From: Scleromitrula shiraiana
Taxonomy: Eukaryota; Ascomycota; Leotiomycetes; Helotiales; Sclerotiniaceae
DNA: 64,000 bases
Assembly: GCA_028455995.1 (NCBI GenBank)
Contig: JABELC010000014.1
Coordinates: forward strand, 434,001 to 498,000
Direction: 5' to 3'
Shown here: positions 45,591 through 57,748 of the stretch, one piece after another
Position numbering within the stretch: position 1 is the first letter of the stretch
Layout of the letters: each line of letters opens with the position of its first letter
Program-made: the position numbers and the translations under genes
The notes under the pieces: generated by a model
Told to the model about the DNA's origin: nothing
Databases searched by the model: none
Seen by the model: only the letters and a program-made list of their open reading frames with translations

Positions 45591-46523
45591 TCAATAAAAT
45601 AGAAAACCCCACCTTTCCGCAAAATACTTTTCCATCTTCCACGCCCTTGGGTCCCAGGATGCGCCGCCCGGGGTAATATTAAAACTGGGCATAGTAAAGA
45701 TATCGCGTGAAAACTCTTCTTCATCCACAAAGGCGTTCATAGTGATTAGATTGTCTCGAAATTTTGGAAATGGAAATCGGTCAATCCCACTAGAATGGAT
45801 AGTGGTCAATTGAGAAAACGTGGGTTGCAGCGGAAGAGGCACATCTGGTGAGGCGGGCAAAGAGCAGGCTGGAGCAGAAGTGCACGCCAGTATACCAAGG
45901 ATTTGACCATTGGTAAATAGTGCACTGAACACCGTATGCCGATATGGGAGATCGTAGCTCATGCTTGGGACCTGTCGGGCTGGAGCAACATACAATGACA
46001 CACTTCCATTTGGATCACGTGTTGGCGCAGGTATTGCGATATCCCCAGAGTATGAAACCGATCCAAGACCCTCGGAGTAAACAGGCGGTGGAGTAAAGTT
46101 TAACAAATCGAAGATGCTGTCAGTCGTAATGATACGATCCATCGACGCTTCAGTCCGAGACGCCTGTGTCGCCTCATTTTTTGCTTCTCGTAGTCGCTTT
46201 CCTACCGTCAGATCATCTAATTAGCATTGATTATTCGACAAACCTGAAGCCATCGTCTTTCACGTAGTATCTAAGAACAATTGGAACGCCTATGTCAGCT
46301 GGCGCATTGTTCTTTGTTACTATACATGAGATGAAATGAACATCTTATAAAAGAGACTCATGCCCTGCAAGTAAGTATAAGAAACATACATACGTCTTGC
46401 GCGTTGAGCAAGCCTGTCCTGTATTTTCTTCCTCTTTTTGGCATCTGTGACATTATGCCAATCATCATCAGCATGATCCAATCCATGATCGATTTGGGAG
46501 GCCGCTTCTGAAATTTCTTCCAT
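45591..46523 (-). CDS. bZIP-DUF3425 transcription factor, 246 aa
   Basis: A nuclear regulator with a basic region but a short or absent leucine zipper, followed by DUF3425. Exons 46523-46394 and 46201-45591 join in phase. The basic region reads DAKKRKKIQDRLAQRARRKR and continues LREAKNEATQ (residues ~30-55). The C-terminal part has the DUF3425 pattern: a hydrophobic core with LPYRHTVFSALFTNGQILGI, then IDRFPFPKFRDNLITM, and PSFNITPGGASWDPRAWKME leading to FAERWGFLFY. The 192-nt intron is long for this window and could hide a small exon. The gene diverges from the 126-aa gene at 46820 across a ~300 bp shared promoter. Confidence 0.85.
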
Positions 46524-46819
46524 CGTTATGGGGTAAGAAAGAATCTGGAACCTCTATCTGGATGATAATGATTTGAATAACCCTGCCAGTTGCGATATGA
46601 ATTTCTAAGCAGTTACACACCGCAGTTCTTACATGTGAATGTGAATATACGAGTTGTCAAAGCGGCAAGTACGCGACCCCGGACGCCATTACCAATCAGG
46701 AAGGCTTGATACCAATTACATAATCATTCGCCACAGGACATTATCGATAAGAAAATTATATCACATCCCAGAACGAAACTCCCCAGCCCCGAGATATACG
46801 AGCAAAGCAGTACTGGAAG

Positions 46820-47283
46820 ATGGAGGACGACGAAAGTGGACTCTTCAACATCGAGGTAGATTCATCTGACGAATCAAGACCCGAAACCTCCACCCCGAAA
46901 GTCCCTCGAGATTTCCAATCTGAGGAGAGTTTTCAGAAAGTAAAGAGGGAATGGACGGCCAAAATTGAGAATGGAGAGGTATGCTTGGGGAATTTTCTCT
47001 GCCCCTCTATCTTCGAAAATGTAGAAGAGAATTAGCTAACTAATATTACCATCCCTGGCAGATCCATAAAACTCTAAACTTTCCCATCAATGCACCATCT
47101 AAACCGGAAATGCAACAAGTGTTATATGCGATTGAGGAATTATACTTCCTGAGGAGGTTTGAGGAGGGTGTAAAGGTTGCGGAAAAAGTGTTAGAAAGTC
47201 AGGATTTGGGGGAGGAAAATAGAGCTATGGTAGTGAGGTATCGAGAAAGATGTGAAAGGAGAGCAAAGGAGACGCAGTCTTGA
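46820..47283 (+). CDS. Hypothetical protein, 126 aa, two exons
   Basis: Not recognised. Exons 46820-46978 and 47062-47283 join in phase (donor GTATGC, acceptor GGCAG). The N-terminal ~35 residues are acidic and Ser/Thr/Pro-rich. The C-terminal two thirds look helical: REWTAKIENGE, KPEMQQVLYAIEELYFLRRF and EEGVKVAEKVLESQDL, which resembles a single TPR-like helix pair. No signal or membrane segment is seen. Conserved intron signals and the folded-looking second exon argue for a real small gene. Confidence 0.7.
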
Positions 47284-47725
47284 GGATCATATTCAATATG
47301 AAGTTGATGGATTGATCAGTTCTTTGATACCCAAGATTTTCATTACGCAGTACAAAACATTTTGTTATCATAAATTATGCAATATATTGTGTATGCGTTC
47401 TAATTTTTCCTTTCCTCAATCTATCTCGTCTATTCTTTGTCTTGGTCCTCCATCTATTTTAAGAAAGGGGTATAAAAAAACACCATATGAAAATTTCAAA
47501 TTGGTCTTTGTGTAGAAAAAAAAACCCAAGTCCTAAAACCGTTTAACTCCGCGCTATGCATTCCAAACTCCAAAGTGGGCATTTGTGTACCCAGATACCC
47601 AGTGCAATAATGGTAGTGCCGTATTTACATGCTAATAGCAGAAGAGAGGACAAAATCGTATGAAGTCGTAATCTGATGACCGATCCAGTGGAAAAGCCCT
47701 CGGGCTCTAGAGAGGTGGCTCAAGT
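47284..47725. other. Intergenic region between convergent genes
   Basis: No gene is seen. It includes a poly-A run near 47515-47525 and no other notable structure. Confidence 0.5.
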
Positions 47726-48345
47726 CTATGCGAGAGCACCTTGCTGTAATTGTCTTTGCTTCTCCTCACTGAATACCCTTCTACTCATTTCAAGAACAGC
47801 CTCGAATCCCTCCTTTCCTTTACGAGCGTTTTCCGAGAACCTTGTGACTGTAGCATCTTCTACAGCGTTCTTGGCCTTTTGCCATCCACCCATCAAGGCA
47901 GTAACCTTTGCCTCTTGTACAAATTGTGTCGTGGTAGCAGAGAGTGGTTTGTACACAACAGTCTCCTGTACATTGATAATATTCGAAAACGTTAGGTTGG
48001 TCGAAGTCATAGTAACTTTTTTCGACACAGGGTCAACGTAGGATGTTTCGAAGACATGGGATGTATCATTGCCTCCCATCAGAGATTGAAGCCATTTCGG
48101 TGCACTTTGTTTGCAGGTTATAAGACGCTCAGTTCGTAACTAGGACATTGTTAGAGCCTTTATCAAGAGGTAGATTGCATGAGTATGCGTACGATTCCGG
48201 TTTCGCTATCAACATGTCGCGATAATGTATCAACTGCGATAACATGTGTAGATTTATCGTTCCAGGGACAGTATTTTCTCCAGTTTGCAGTTGATACTTC
48301 CTCCCAAGAATAATCGAATTTGCAATCGTTCGAAAAGACCTTCAT
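47726..48345 (-). CDS. PRELI/MSF1 (Ups family) lipid-transfer protein, 188 aa
   Basis: Proteins of this family carry phosphatidic acid or phosphatidylserine across the mitochondrial intermembrane space with Mdm35. Exons 48345-48193 and 48139-47726 join in phase and give the usual ~190 residues. Family wording: MKVFSNDCKFDYSWEEVSTA, WRKYCPWNDKSTHVIAVDTL, then HVDSETGIL-RTERLITCKQ across the intron. HVFETSYVDPVSKKVTMTSTNLTFSNI and YKPLSATTTQFVQEAKVTAL follow. No separate targeting peptide is needed in this family. It resembles Ups2/Ups3 or Ups1; I cannot decide which. Confidence 0.92.
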
Positions 48346-50498
48346 ATTGATCGTGTGCGCGTTTGCGGAATTAGATCTAGTTCAAATCGAACCCTTCAAA
48401 TTTAAACCGCTAATAAGTGTTGGTTGGAGATGAGTAATATTAATCTTCGTAGTGGCTCAAGGTTGGTGGATGAGTTCAACGATAGACTTTTGATAATTGT
48501 AGTGACTGTATAAGTAGGTGGGTATGTAAAGAAAGAGGTAAATGCTCAAATGCAACAGTAATCTGATTATCAAAAATCAATCAGAGGGCAAAAGGAAATG
48601 AAGTTGTAGGAATTCGAGGACAAAATTATTTTCGGGAAGATAAAGGGACGGTGAAAATCGAAAATTTTGCCTTCTCACGGGCCAGTTTAATGTCTTAGCC
48701 CTAATTAGGTATTTAATCCGGGCAGAATTTACTTTATCGAGCGGTGAAAATCTTCTCTACTTTTCTCCGGTGAACGCGCTTTTGGTTTATCTCATCCTCA
48801 GACCCTTCTATGGTCGATTAACTTAGCCATTTTAATAGATATATGGATTTATATTGAGAAAGTGGTGGTGTATTACGTAATTTTTTACCGTTCACCAAAG
48901 TTAAAAATTATGATTGGTCAAAGAATATTTTTATATGGGGCAGTTTATCGAAGGGTCTGAGGATGAGATAACTTTTGGTCTGTTTTGGTAATGGAAATTA
49001 TTAAGGCAAGATTGGCAGAAAAGAGTTATGAGGGAATTCATATCGAGAATGATCTAATGTTCATCAACTGCATGGTTCCATGATCAAAGACAGTGGAGAT
49101 CAAATCACCATTGATATTCACATAATATTCATACTCCACTCTGCATCTTGCGTTTACTTACCAATATCTAGTTTTACTAGTAGGGTAAAGTAGATATATA
49201 TGTCAATTCCATCTCTTTCTATCTTTTCCATCAGAGGAATCTATTAAACTATATGGATGGGATGTGGAACAAACTCGGGATTACATATGTATATTCCGAG
49301 GTTCGAGGAATTTGGTCCTAGGGGTACTTCATCGAAACTTACTTCAGTAGTGGGCGCCTAGGCACAGGTACAGGCTCGAGACAGGGCAAATGAAGGAGAG
49401 AGTCCAACACCATCACGGCTATTATAACGCTCAAGTCTTTGGGCGCTAGGAAACCCGATACTCTAACAACTTTGCGGGGCTCCCGTTGTCCGTATCCAAG
49501 ACGATTATTGCCCTTTTGATATATTAATCACGTGCCACATGCAATAAGATAGGAGCAAGACAAAGAGGAGCAAGCCAGAAATAGCGATGTATATTTTGCC
49601 TATCAGATCTCAAGCTACGAGCCGCCGAGGTAGCTGTATACAATAGCACGGCGTATCCAACTTTCTATTCCTACATCTATATGTTTTCTCACTCTATCTA
49701 TCCATTACAGATCAGATGTATGTTTGGAAACCCATTGTGCGGCATAGCATACTTAAGACTGACTGACCCCCAAAGCTCAATTTGAGATATTTTTTCAAGA
49801 TTGAAATTGGGAATTGGGAATTGAGAATTGAGAACTGTAGGATTCTGTCACCTGAATGACATGCTAGTAACCGGTTTAGAGATCTTGATGTGTGTATGTG
49901 TATGGTTCGCAAAAGGGATACATTCTAAACTCCATCCAATAATCGATGAGTTTACTCCACAATTTACTTTCTTGTGTACCAAAAGCTTCCCCGGCTTGTT
50001 GACATGCACAAAAGCTATTCGTGGCCCTTGAGAAAGATCCTATTTGTTGGATAACTTTAGTTTCTGGCTGTGCCCATATCTGAGGCGGATCATATACAAT
50101 ACATAACTGCTGTGCACCAAAATTCCCCTGACCTTGTTTGTAGGCCCGTGGCTGTCAGAAGAGTGAGGAGATTTATTAGATTATTCCCATTATTGCTCAG
50201 CTTATAATTCAACTTTCCCTTTCCTTTTTCCATTCCATTTTCCCCTTCTTCCAACATCTTTCTCTTCTCACTTTTCCATCTCCTCATTCTCTACATCTAG
50301 AACTCCACCTTTATAAAGTGAATTCTGGTTCTAATCGGCTCTCCAATTATCCGTCCCACCTTGATAAGAGAGAAGCAGTCGACCTTTTATCGTATTCTAT
50401 CTGAATTTAATCTCAATTACAGCTTTGCGACTTTTGATCTTACATCCAACAACCTCGATTTTTCATCTAAGTTTTAAGTAATCCATCAATAATAAATC
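48346..50498. other. Long intergenic region (2.1 kb)
   Basis: No convincing gene or RNA is seen. The leader close to 50499 has pyrimidine-rich tracts (50190-50290) typical of a fungal 5' UTR. A short ATTGGGAATTGGGAATTGAG repeat lies near 49805-49830. Confidence 0.5.
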
Positions 50499-51460
50499 AT
50501 GCCCGTTACTTTACGAAAACGTCCGGCTCCTCCTGAGCCACCTGCCGCAGCTCCAGCTCCAAAGAAGAAAACTCCCGTCGCAAAAGCTGTCGCAAAGGTC
50601 AAAGATGCGGTTAAGAAGCCTGAACCTAAAGCTGCCAAAGCTAAAGCTCCAGCTACGAAGGAAAAAGTAGATGAACCAGTTGAACCTGTTGCACCCAAAG
50701 AAAATGGTTCTAAAGCAGCTGCTCCAACTAAAATTGCAGTTGGTGATACCATTGATTTAGAGGGTTTCGGTGGTGAAATTGAAACCAATGATGGAGAGAA
50801 AACTACTCTGAAGAAGCTAGTTGATGATAGTAAGAGCGGAGTTGTTATTTTCACTTATCCAAGAGCTGCAACACCCGGATGTAAGTCGTCCAATAAAATG
50901 TCATTGATAATAATGTTTCATATTGGCGCTAACTGTTATTAGGTACTACTCAAGTTTGTCTCTTCAGAGATTCTTATGCTTCTCTTATGGTCACGGGTTA
51001 TTCTATCTTTGGTCTTTCCAAGGACTCTCCAAAGGCGAACACCAATTTTAAGACCAAGCAGAAGCTTCCATACACCCTGCTTTGTGACACCAACGCCTCA
51101 CTTCTCTCCGCCATCGGCCTCAAGAAAGCGCCAAATGGTACTATCAGAGGTGTTTTCGTGATCGACAAATCAGGAAAGGTTCTCGCTGCTGAACCAGGTT
51201 CACCACAGGCCACCCATGATGCTGTCGAGAAATTGATCGGTGGCGCTGCATCTGAACCAGCTGGTGAGACTGCTGCATCTGAACCGAATTCAGAGGAGAC
51301 CACCGAAGAAAAGACCGAGGAGACAGTCGTTCCCGAGACTAATGGTATCAATGGTACTAACGGTGCTTCCAAAGAAGATGCACAAGCCAATGTTGCTGCC
51401 GAAGTTGCTGATACAGCTGAGAAATTGGACAGTAACAAGGAGAAGCCTGTGGAGAACTGA
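50499..51460 (+). CDS. DOT5: Peroxiredoxin Q/BCP (Dot5-like nuclear thiol peroxidase), 299 aa
   Basis: Reduces peroxides with thioredoxin; the yeast member is nuclear. Exons 50499-50880 and 50943-51460 are in phase. The peroxiredoxin core (residues ~85-235) contains VGDTIDLEGFGGEIETNDGE, IFTYPRAATPGCTTQVCLF with peroxidatic Cys128 and resolving Cys133 (CxxxxC, PrxQ type), then FGLSKDSPKANTNFKTKQKL and LLCDTNASLLSAIG. The N-terminal ~80 residues are Ala/Lys/Pro-rich, histone-H1-like (KKKTPVAKAVAKVKDAVKKP), fitting nuclear or DNA association. An extra acidic Glu/Thr/Asn-rich tail of ~65 residues is longer than in yeast Dot5. Confidence 0.93.
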
Positions 51461-52104
51461 TCTACGGATGGTAGTTTAACTTTCTTACTTTTGTTTATTG
51501 GCAATTTCATCTCTTCATATGTACTTGATTGGCATCAAAAGGAGGCAATGGAAAACCAAAAAGCATGGTTTCTAAGGATAATTCTTTCGCTCTATTTTCT
51601 TTTCGGATACTCAAGGGATTTGTTATTTAGGAGCCTCGGGGTTATGCAGGATGCAATCAATACAATCAATACTGGTATGGCTAAAGGACAATTTTATCGA
51701 TTTTTATCCCTACAACTTCGTCTTCATATGATGTTTGCTCATGTAATAATTGAAGTTTGACTCTTGTGATGAAATTTTCTCTCCAGCTTGTTGAGAAACA
51801 TATTTGAATCAGTATGTGAACATAATAGAAAGCAAGCCCTACATATGAAGCAATTTATTTAAGCATATCAAGTTGTAAAATAAATTAATGTTGATATTTT
51901 TGTAGTTCTAGATATCCATCTCGATATCCAACTCATTGTACCGATTTCCAAAACTGTAAAAGCTCGGTCTATTTTGGCGAAGCTCGAACTTTGACTAAAT
52001 ATATCCATACAACCTCAGTGCTCCAACCTCAAGATCCTCAGCACCACAATCCACAAAGAAGTCAACGAGTTCAATTGTGTGCGCTCGTTGCAAATCCACA
52101 AATC
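51461..52104. other. Intergenic region
   Basis: No separate gene is supported. A frame over 51491-51760 is hydrophobic at one point but lies in the 3' region of the peroxiredoxin gene. The leader near 51991-52104 is open but not needed for the complex I subunit. Confidence 0.5.
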
Positions 52105-52848
52105 ATGTCTTCACATACCGCAGCAAAAGCCGCACAGGCTACAAATCGTGTCATTGCCGTCAACAAGGTAAGAATGAATTCTTTCCTCTCACAACCTCTC
52201 AACAACCATGCCACCACCACACCACACTACACCACACCGGACGATTACCCCGGGTTAGCACTATACTAATTAATCTACGAAATAGAAATACACAGTCCAA
52301 TCCACCGGAGTATGGGAATATATTCGACGTTTCTTCGCCGTTGATCCCACCCGCTCCAACGGCGTCCCCTTGAACCCCCAATTCCGCAACCCACCCCCCG
52401 GCTCCAACGAACCCTTCTCCTTCATCGACCCTGTAACCCTCCCCGCCGGCGACATCGCCGAAAACCCCTACTGGAAACGTGATGCCCGACGTAGTTATCC
52501 GCGGTTGAGCGTGGTTGGACAGGCGGATATGGTCGGATTACTTAGTGTAGGCAGTGCGGCTTCGCCGAAGATGGAATTGATTGGGGAGGGGGGTGCGAAG
52601 GAGTTAGTTAGAGTTGGGGAAGAGGGGAAGGGCGGTTTGAGTGCGTTTTTTAGGGGCGAGGGGAAGGCTTTGTTGAAGGAGGGGTGGTTTCCCCCGAGTC
52701 CTAGTCGGGCTGCTTTGAAGGAGGGGGCGGATAAATATAACTTGACGGAGGAGAATGCTTATCCTGAAGAGTGAGTATCATGCTATTCTTTCGAAACTTG
52801 TGATTTTACTAACTGAATCATAGGTATCCATGCAGGACCTTCAAATAG
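52105..52848 (+). CDS. nuo-21.3: NADH:ubiquinone oxidoreductase 21.3 kDa subunit, 190 aa
   Basis: An accessory subunit of mitochondrial complex I in filamentous fungi. Exons 52105-52167, 52286-52770 and 52824-52848 (25 nt) join in phase. Wording I associate with this subunit: ANRVIAVNK-like start (ATNRVIAVNK), KYTVQSTGVWEYIRRFFAVD, PTRSNGVPLNPQFRNPPPGS, DIAENPYWKRDARRSYPRLS and the C-terminus YPCRTF. A possible in-frame upstream ATG at 51991 would add 38 residues, but the ATG at 52105 matches the expected short N-terminus. No transmembrane segment is evident. Confidence 0.82.
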
Positions 52849-53172
52849 ATGTGGTTGGTATAGAGATGATAGATTTGATTGCGGAGAGGAAATTGTACAT
52901 ATGAGAGTATGCGGGCTGAACATCAATAAATCCACATGGCAATGTCGATGGCATTTGATTCTGAATGTACCTTTTTGTGACATGTTAAGTCATGGCATAA
53001 TGTGTTCGACCCACGGAGGTTCTTACTCGAATGACGCTGGCACATGGATATTAATCTAAAGCTATGAATGAAGTCTGAGGAGTACCAAGAAGAGGAAATA
53101 AGAATTATAAGTTTTAAGCACAGCACCTGGACAAAATAGATCATATCTAGCTGGGTATCATTGTATTGAAAT
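52849..53172. other. Intergenic region between convergent genes
   Basis: I see no gene, repeat or RNA here. It holds the 3' ends of the complex I subunit (+) and FOL3 (-). Confidence 0.5.
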
Positions 53173-54417
53173 CTAATCTAAAAGTGCGCTCTTCACTACT
53201 TCCGCGTCTCTCAAGAGTCGAAGGACATCAGAGACCAAGTAAAGACTACCGGCAACGACAATAGGCCCGCCATGGGCAACAGTGGCTGCCCACCTTAATG
53301 CATCTGAAAGACTAGACCCAGAGTTATGCAGACGGCCGGTATCCATGCCCATAGTAGAAGCTGCCCCCAAAACATCCTCTGCTGCCATAGGCTGAACCCA
53401 CGGCATTCCATCGACCGAGCCAAATTCTACCGCAGCTACACAATCCCCTTTATGTAGAATTTTTGACATGATCTCATTAAGCTCCTTTCCTTGGGAAGCC
53501 GCCAATACCCATGTCACTCTGTTTGAATCTGTACGAAGTCTTTCATCAACGTATGAGCCGAGGACTTCTGCCGACTGAGTGTTGTGCGCGCCATCAAGAA
53601 GTATCGTCTCTTTTCGACCTGTCACGGATCTAATATCAGTAGTCTGAAGCCGACCGGGCCAGTAGATGTTTTGAATAGCAGGCAAGAGTCGATGCAGAGG
53701 GGATTCTGATTTCGTATATGCTAAATGAAAAGCAGTATATGCGCAAGCAAGATTATCCAATTGATGAGGCGCAAGATTATGTCCTTTCATTTCATCCAAG
53801 AACGCCGATTCTGTGGAGCTAATTACCACATCCGTTCCAATTTCTTTGGCGTAGTTCAAAACTACTTCCTGTACGGAAGGTATGTTGCTTCTGTCCATAA
53901 CGCAAGGTACTCCGGGCCTCATGATTCCAGCTTTTTCTCGAGCGATTTCTTCAATTGTATTCCCTAAGAATGATTGATGATCTAAACCAATCTTCGAAAT
54001 GACCGTCACAGCCTTATTATCCATAGCATTTGTAGCATCTAATCGACCACCTAGCCCAACTTCAATTACTCCCATCTCAACCTTTTCTTTATAAAATACT
54101 TCGAATGCGGTAGCCGCAAGTAATTCGAATTCGGATGCTTGAAGGTTCTCCGCATGGTTCCTTTTCAAAACCAAAGCTTCAGCCTCGCGAAAAACAGATT
54201 CTCGAATTGGTCGTTCATCAATGGTAATGCAATCCCATCTATCAATCAAATGAGGGGATGTAAATCTACCGCATGGAACTCCACTCGCATGTAGCATAGC
54301 TGATAGATAGGCACATATTGAACCTTTTCCGTTGGTACCCGCAACGTGGATAGCTTTCCAAGGCTGAGGAGTATGTCTTAGAAGGCTACTGATCCGTCCC
54401 AGCCCAAGCTCAATCAT
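53173..54417 (-). CDS. FOL3: Dihydrofolate synthetase, 414 aa
   Basis: Adds glutamate to dihydropteroate in folate synthesis (Mur-ligase/FPGS superfamily). Single exon of 414 codons, close to yeast Fol3. Motifs: P-loop VAGTNGKGSICAYLSAM (~26), TSPHLIDRWDCITI, EVGLGGRLDATN, SKIGLDHQSFLG, EIAREKAGIMRPG, then LLDGAHNTQSA in the C-terminal domain and GSLYLVSDVLR at the end. There is no mitochondrial presequence. The N-terminus MIELGLGRISSLLRHTPQPW is typical. Folylpolyglutamate synthase is the alternative, but the short length and the TSPHL/GVP region favour dihydrofolate synthetase. Confidence 0.9.
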   Translation of the reverse strand: MIELGLGRISSLLRHTPQPWKAIHVAGTNGKGSICAYLSAMLHASGVPCGRFTSPHLIDRWDCITIDERPIRESVFREAEALVLKRNHAENLQASEFELLAATAFEVFYKEKVEMGVIEVGLGGRLDATNAMDNKAVTVISKIGLDHQSFLGNTIEEIAREKAGIMRPGVPCVMDRSNIPSVQEVVLNYAKEIGTDVVISSTESAFLDEMKGHNLAPHQLDNLACAYTAFHLAYTKSESPLHRLLPAIQNIYWPGRLQTTDIRSVTGRKETILLDGAHNTQSAEVLGSYVDERLRTDSNRVTWVLAASQGKELNEIMSKILHKGDCVAAVEFGSVDGMPWVQPMAAEDVLGAASTMGMDTGRLHNSGSSLSDALRWAATVAHGGPIVVAGSLYLVSDVLRLLRDAEVVKSALLD

Positions 54418-55097
54418 CTTCTTTTATATGATGATGACGAAATTTTGGAACAATGGAAAGCAATAAGTTTGTGAAAAGCACATGTGAATGAACTCCGCAA
54501 TATTTCCGTAAATTCCCTTTCAACTTTAGAATGGTATACGCATTATAATTGGATCGTTATTGTTTGAATATATGGGATTAACGTAAATTTCATTGTCTGT
54601 CGTAATATTGGATATTTATAAATTTTTATGAGTCAAGTTTTCATCCTGTAGCTCAGCTCCATTCAAAAGTTACTCCTCCACACCTCCACACCTCCACCCC
54701 TCCACATCCTTTCTAGGCTTTGGGGAAGAGAATAAAAATACCATCAGCCAAAGTGAGTCGGTTGGGCGTACTAGAGTTATCGATAAACCTATCCAGCATC
54801 ATCTCATCGCTTTAGTGATGCAGGGGTCATATATGGAAAAATAATCTTATGCATTAGCTTCTTATCTAGCGCGCTTGGGTAGATCCCTTCCACAGTCCAC
54901 ACGCTCCCTCTTCGCCTTCGCTTTCGCCTTCGTTTCGCGCAAAAGGAACTTTCATGCCGACAAGAAATAACAATTCAATCATCAATTGTTACCATTGAAA
55001 TTATCGACTTTTTTTATCAAAAAATATCAAAATTGTGGTCGCAAAAGGGTAAGAAATACTTCTAATCTATTTTCTCATCTTCTGATCGATTTTCAGT
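54418..55097. other. Divergent upstream region, FOL3 and 55.1-kb gene
   Basis: No gene is seen. Short CCTCCACA repeats lie near 54672-54703, and a CTTCGCCTTCG repeat near 54909-54935. Both genes are presumably driven from here. Confidence 0.5.
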
Positions 55098-56638
55098 ATG
55101 GGTTTACCGTAAGTATTAGTCGTCAGCCTCCTTCATTGCCTTGTCGCACAATACTAACTTGAATTATAGATTATGGGTCGAACCTACTGCGCCTGATACG
55201 GCATCCAAATCATCTGCGGAAAAGAGTACCGCCGCCCCCCGATCTTCCATTCGAAGAACTCGTACTATTCGCGGTCCTTCTGCCCGCTTGGCCCATGCAG
55301 AAAGGAGGAGACGATGGTTAGGGGCGGTCGATTCGATTCACGAAGATGACCCTCAACGGCCAGCATATGTAAGACCTGGATATGATGGATCCACTATTAT
55401 AGCTGTTCGTCCGGGGGAGGATTCCCACCAACCTACGCAACATCGACTTGGACGTATATACTATCCTGGTGTGAGTTCGACGGATGAACCCTTAATGCCT
55501 CCAGTTCCGGAATCAAGGGATTATTCTGGTGCCACCGATCGCCAGAATTTACAGCGAGTATATCAGGTTAGACAAGACCTTCGAAGGATGGCGCGAAGAA
55601 GGCCAACTCCAACACCACCATATACAGAGACAGATCTTGCTTTTATATCTCGAATGTCTAACTCTGATACTCAGCAACAATCTTCTACAAGACCTGGCAC
55701 ATCTGCTCCAGATGATGCTGAGCTGGGCGATGATGATCTCGAGCAAAGCCTTCTTGATCTATATCCCAGGGTTAGTGTAAGCACAACAATTGATACATTA
55801 TCTCCTTGAATTTCCAGCTCCTATATATATCAATTATACACATATGCAGTATCTTATACGTTTTATCTAATCACATTAGTAGCGATCAAGGCAAGCTTTA
55901 GCCGAAAGAGTCGCAACTCTGGATCGAATCAACACTCGAAGCCTAGAAACATCAAATCAACTCGCACGCCAAGCACGCCGTTTAGATGGCTTGAGCGAAC
56001 AACTTAATGGGCTTGGTGAACGTTCCATTGGCAGTCGCCTAAATAGCCTAGGTGAACGCATTATTCATGATTTCAGCAATCGTTCCCGCGAGAATAATCG
56101 TTCTCTCGAAAGTCGCATCCCCGACGGTCCCCGTGCCATTGATGGTCCTCTCGACGAATTCGACGGTCTTGGGGATCGGGATCGCAGTTTAAGTCCTGAT
56201 GGGGTTGGAGCATGGGATACTCTCCTTACAAGCATTACACCCGATCCTCAACCGCCAAGTGTAGGATCATCGTTCGCATCTTCAAACGCGACAGTGGCAG
56301 CTCCTTCTTCTAGCTCGCAGCCTATTACCAACAGCACCTCGATGACGAGCTTGGCTGGTGAGGGCTTGACAGCCAGAGATTGTGATATACTATCGGATCC
56401 GGGTAGTACAGATATTGACGAGGATGATATGTATGAACTTCGAGAAGCACGTTGGAGATCATATGCAGACGTCGTTACAGCACGTGACAATCGTGGAGAC
56501 CGTAGTGCCAGTGAACCTCGTAGAGGAGATACGAGCAACCCTATAATTTTGCGCCTTGTTACAGGAGATGAGATCCCGGATGAGTGGTGGGCTCGGCATG
56601 GACTCGCACGCTATCGCGAAACCGAACCTACTGCTTAG
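55098..56638 (+). CDS. Conserved fungal protein of unknown function, 455 aa
   Basis: Exons 55098-55108 (11 nt), 55170-55770 and 55883-56638 join in phase. The start codon sits on the tiny first exon (MGLP), continuing LWVEPTAPDTASK. The first half is Arg/Ser/Pro-rich with RRTRTIRGPSARLAHAERRR, suggesting nucleic-acid or nuclear association. A predicted helical stretch follows (LAERVATLDRINTRSLETSN and DGLSEQLNGLGERSIGSRLN). Then comes RSLSPDGVGAWDTLLTSITP with DPQPPSVGSSFASS, a phrase I recall from filamentous ascomycete proteins of unknown role. The acidic C-terminal part ends EIPDEWWARHGLARY. I cannot assign a function. Confidence 0.8.
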
Positions 56639-57748
56639 AGTCGGATCCTTCTGCAATACTCGTGTCATCATTCTCAAACAGAAATAGATGGATCATAAGT
56701 GCACCTAATAAAATTCAGCAATTGTGGTATTATATTGTAATTATATTTGTTTGCAAACATTTTCTAGGTTATCTGGCTGGCAAATTTACATGAGAGAGGG
56801 GTATGGGCAAAGGACTTACCAATTGATGAAAGACCATGGAGAGCTCGTTCTCTATGGATATTAACGAATGACACGACATCCGACATTCAGCTTAAAGATA
56901 GATCAATATGACCCTGGTGGTTCACATGGCGTTGGTAGCCATCTTAAAAATGCAAATTCAGGGGTCCTTATTTTGACCAAAGCAATACAACTACCTGGTA
57001 CATACTTCCGTATCTTAATGCATAGCCACTAGAGTTTTCTTGATATAATAAGCAGGTACATAGAAGGTAGTCTCTAGGAAATTCATCTAGATGCTAACTA
57101 CAGTAAATGTATTTGAAAATATTTCAAAGATGTGATCAATCATGTCCATATATTATTTTACTCATAATCAAGATTTGCTGTTCCAGTTCGAGTCAATCTA
57201 AAAAGAAAAGTCGGATCAGATAGAAGAGAGACAATTGAACAATAAAAGGCCGTTCATTTTGTTCTGAACATCAATTGGTCCGAATATTCAGCCTTATTAA
57301 ACTGATATGCATCTCGCCAGAGTGGATCTCCAAGCGCTGTTTGTTTGCCCAAAACTAATTTCTCTTTCAAATCTCCAAATTTCTAACTAAATATTAACAC
57401 CTCTTTGTTTTTTTGAGACTTTGTTATGATTTTACGAACATCCATACAGAAAATTCAAACAGATAATGTTACCCTCGAATCACATACTTCAGATTAAACA
57501 ACAGTATAATACATATGGTGCATTGTTCATAATAAACTCTAGCGTGCAGTGTTCCCCCAGGGCCAGGATCCACCGATATCGACAACCTTGATATAGATTC
57601 TATAACCCCGCCAAATAAAGGTCGTGAAACAAGAACCTAGTCCACAAACACGAAAAGCTGATGATTCAATGAGATCCTTCATCTGCCAGAGAAATCGACC
57701 TCTCCACTCCATCCTCTGAACCCCCGCCCGGGTCAACGCACACCGATC
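56639..57748. other. Intergenic region upstream of the SepH-like gene
   Basis: I see no gene or structured element. The leader is pyrimidine-rich near 57700-57748. Confidence 0.5.

Noticed and set aside
55549..56538. Antisense frames over the 55.1-kb gene
   Set aside because: No intron-consistent structure; they overlap a gene with phase-consistent exons on the + strand.
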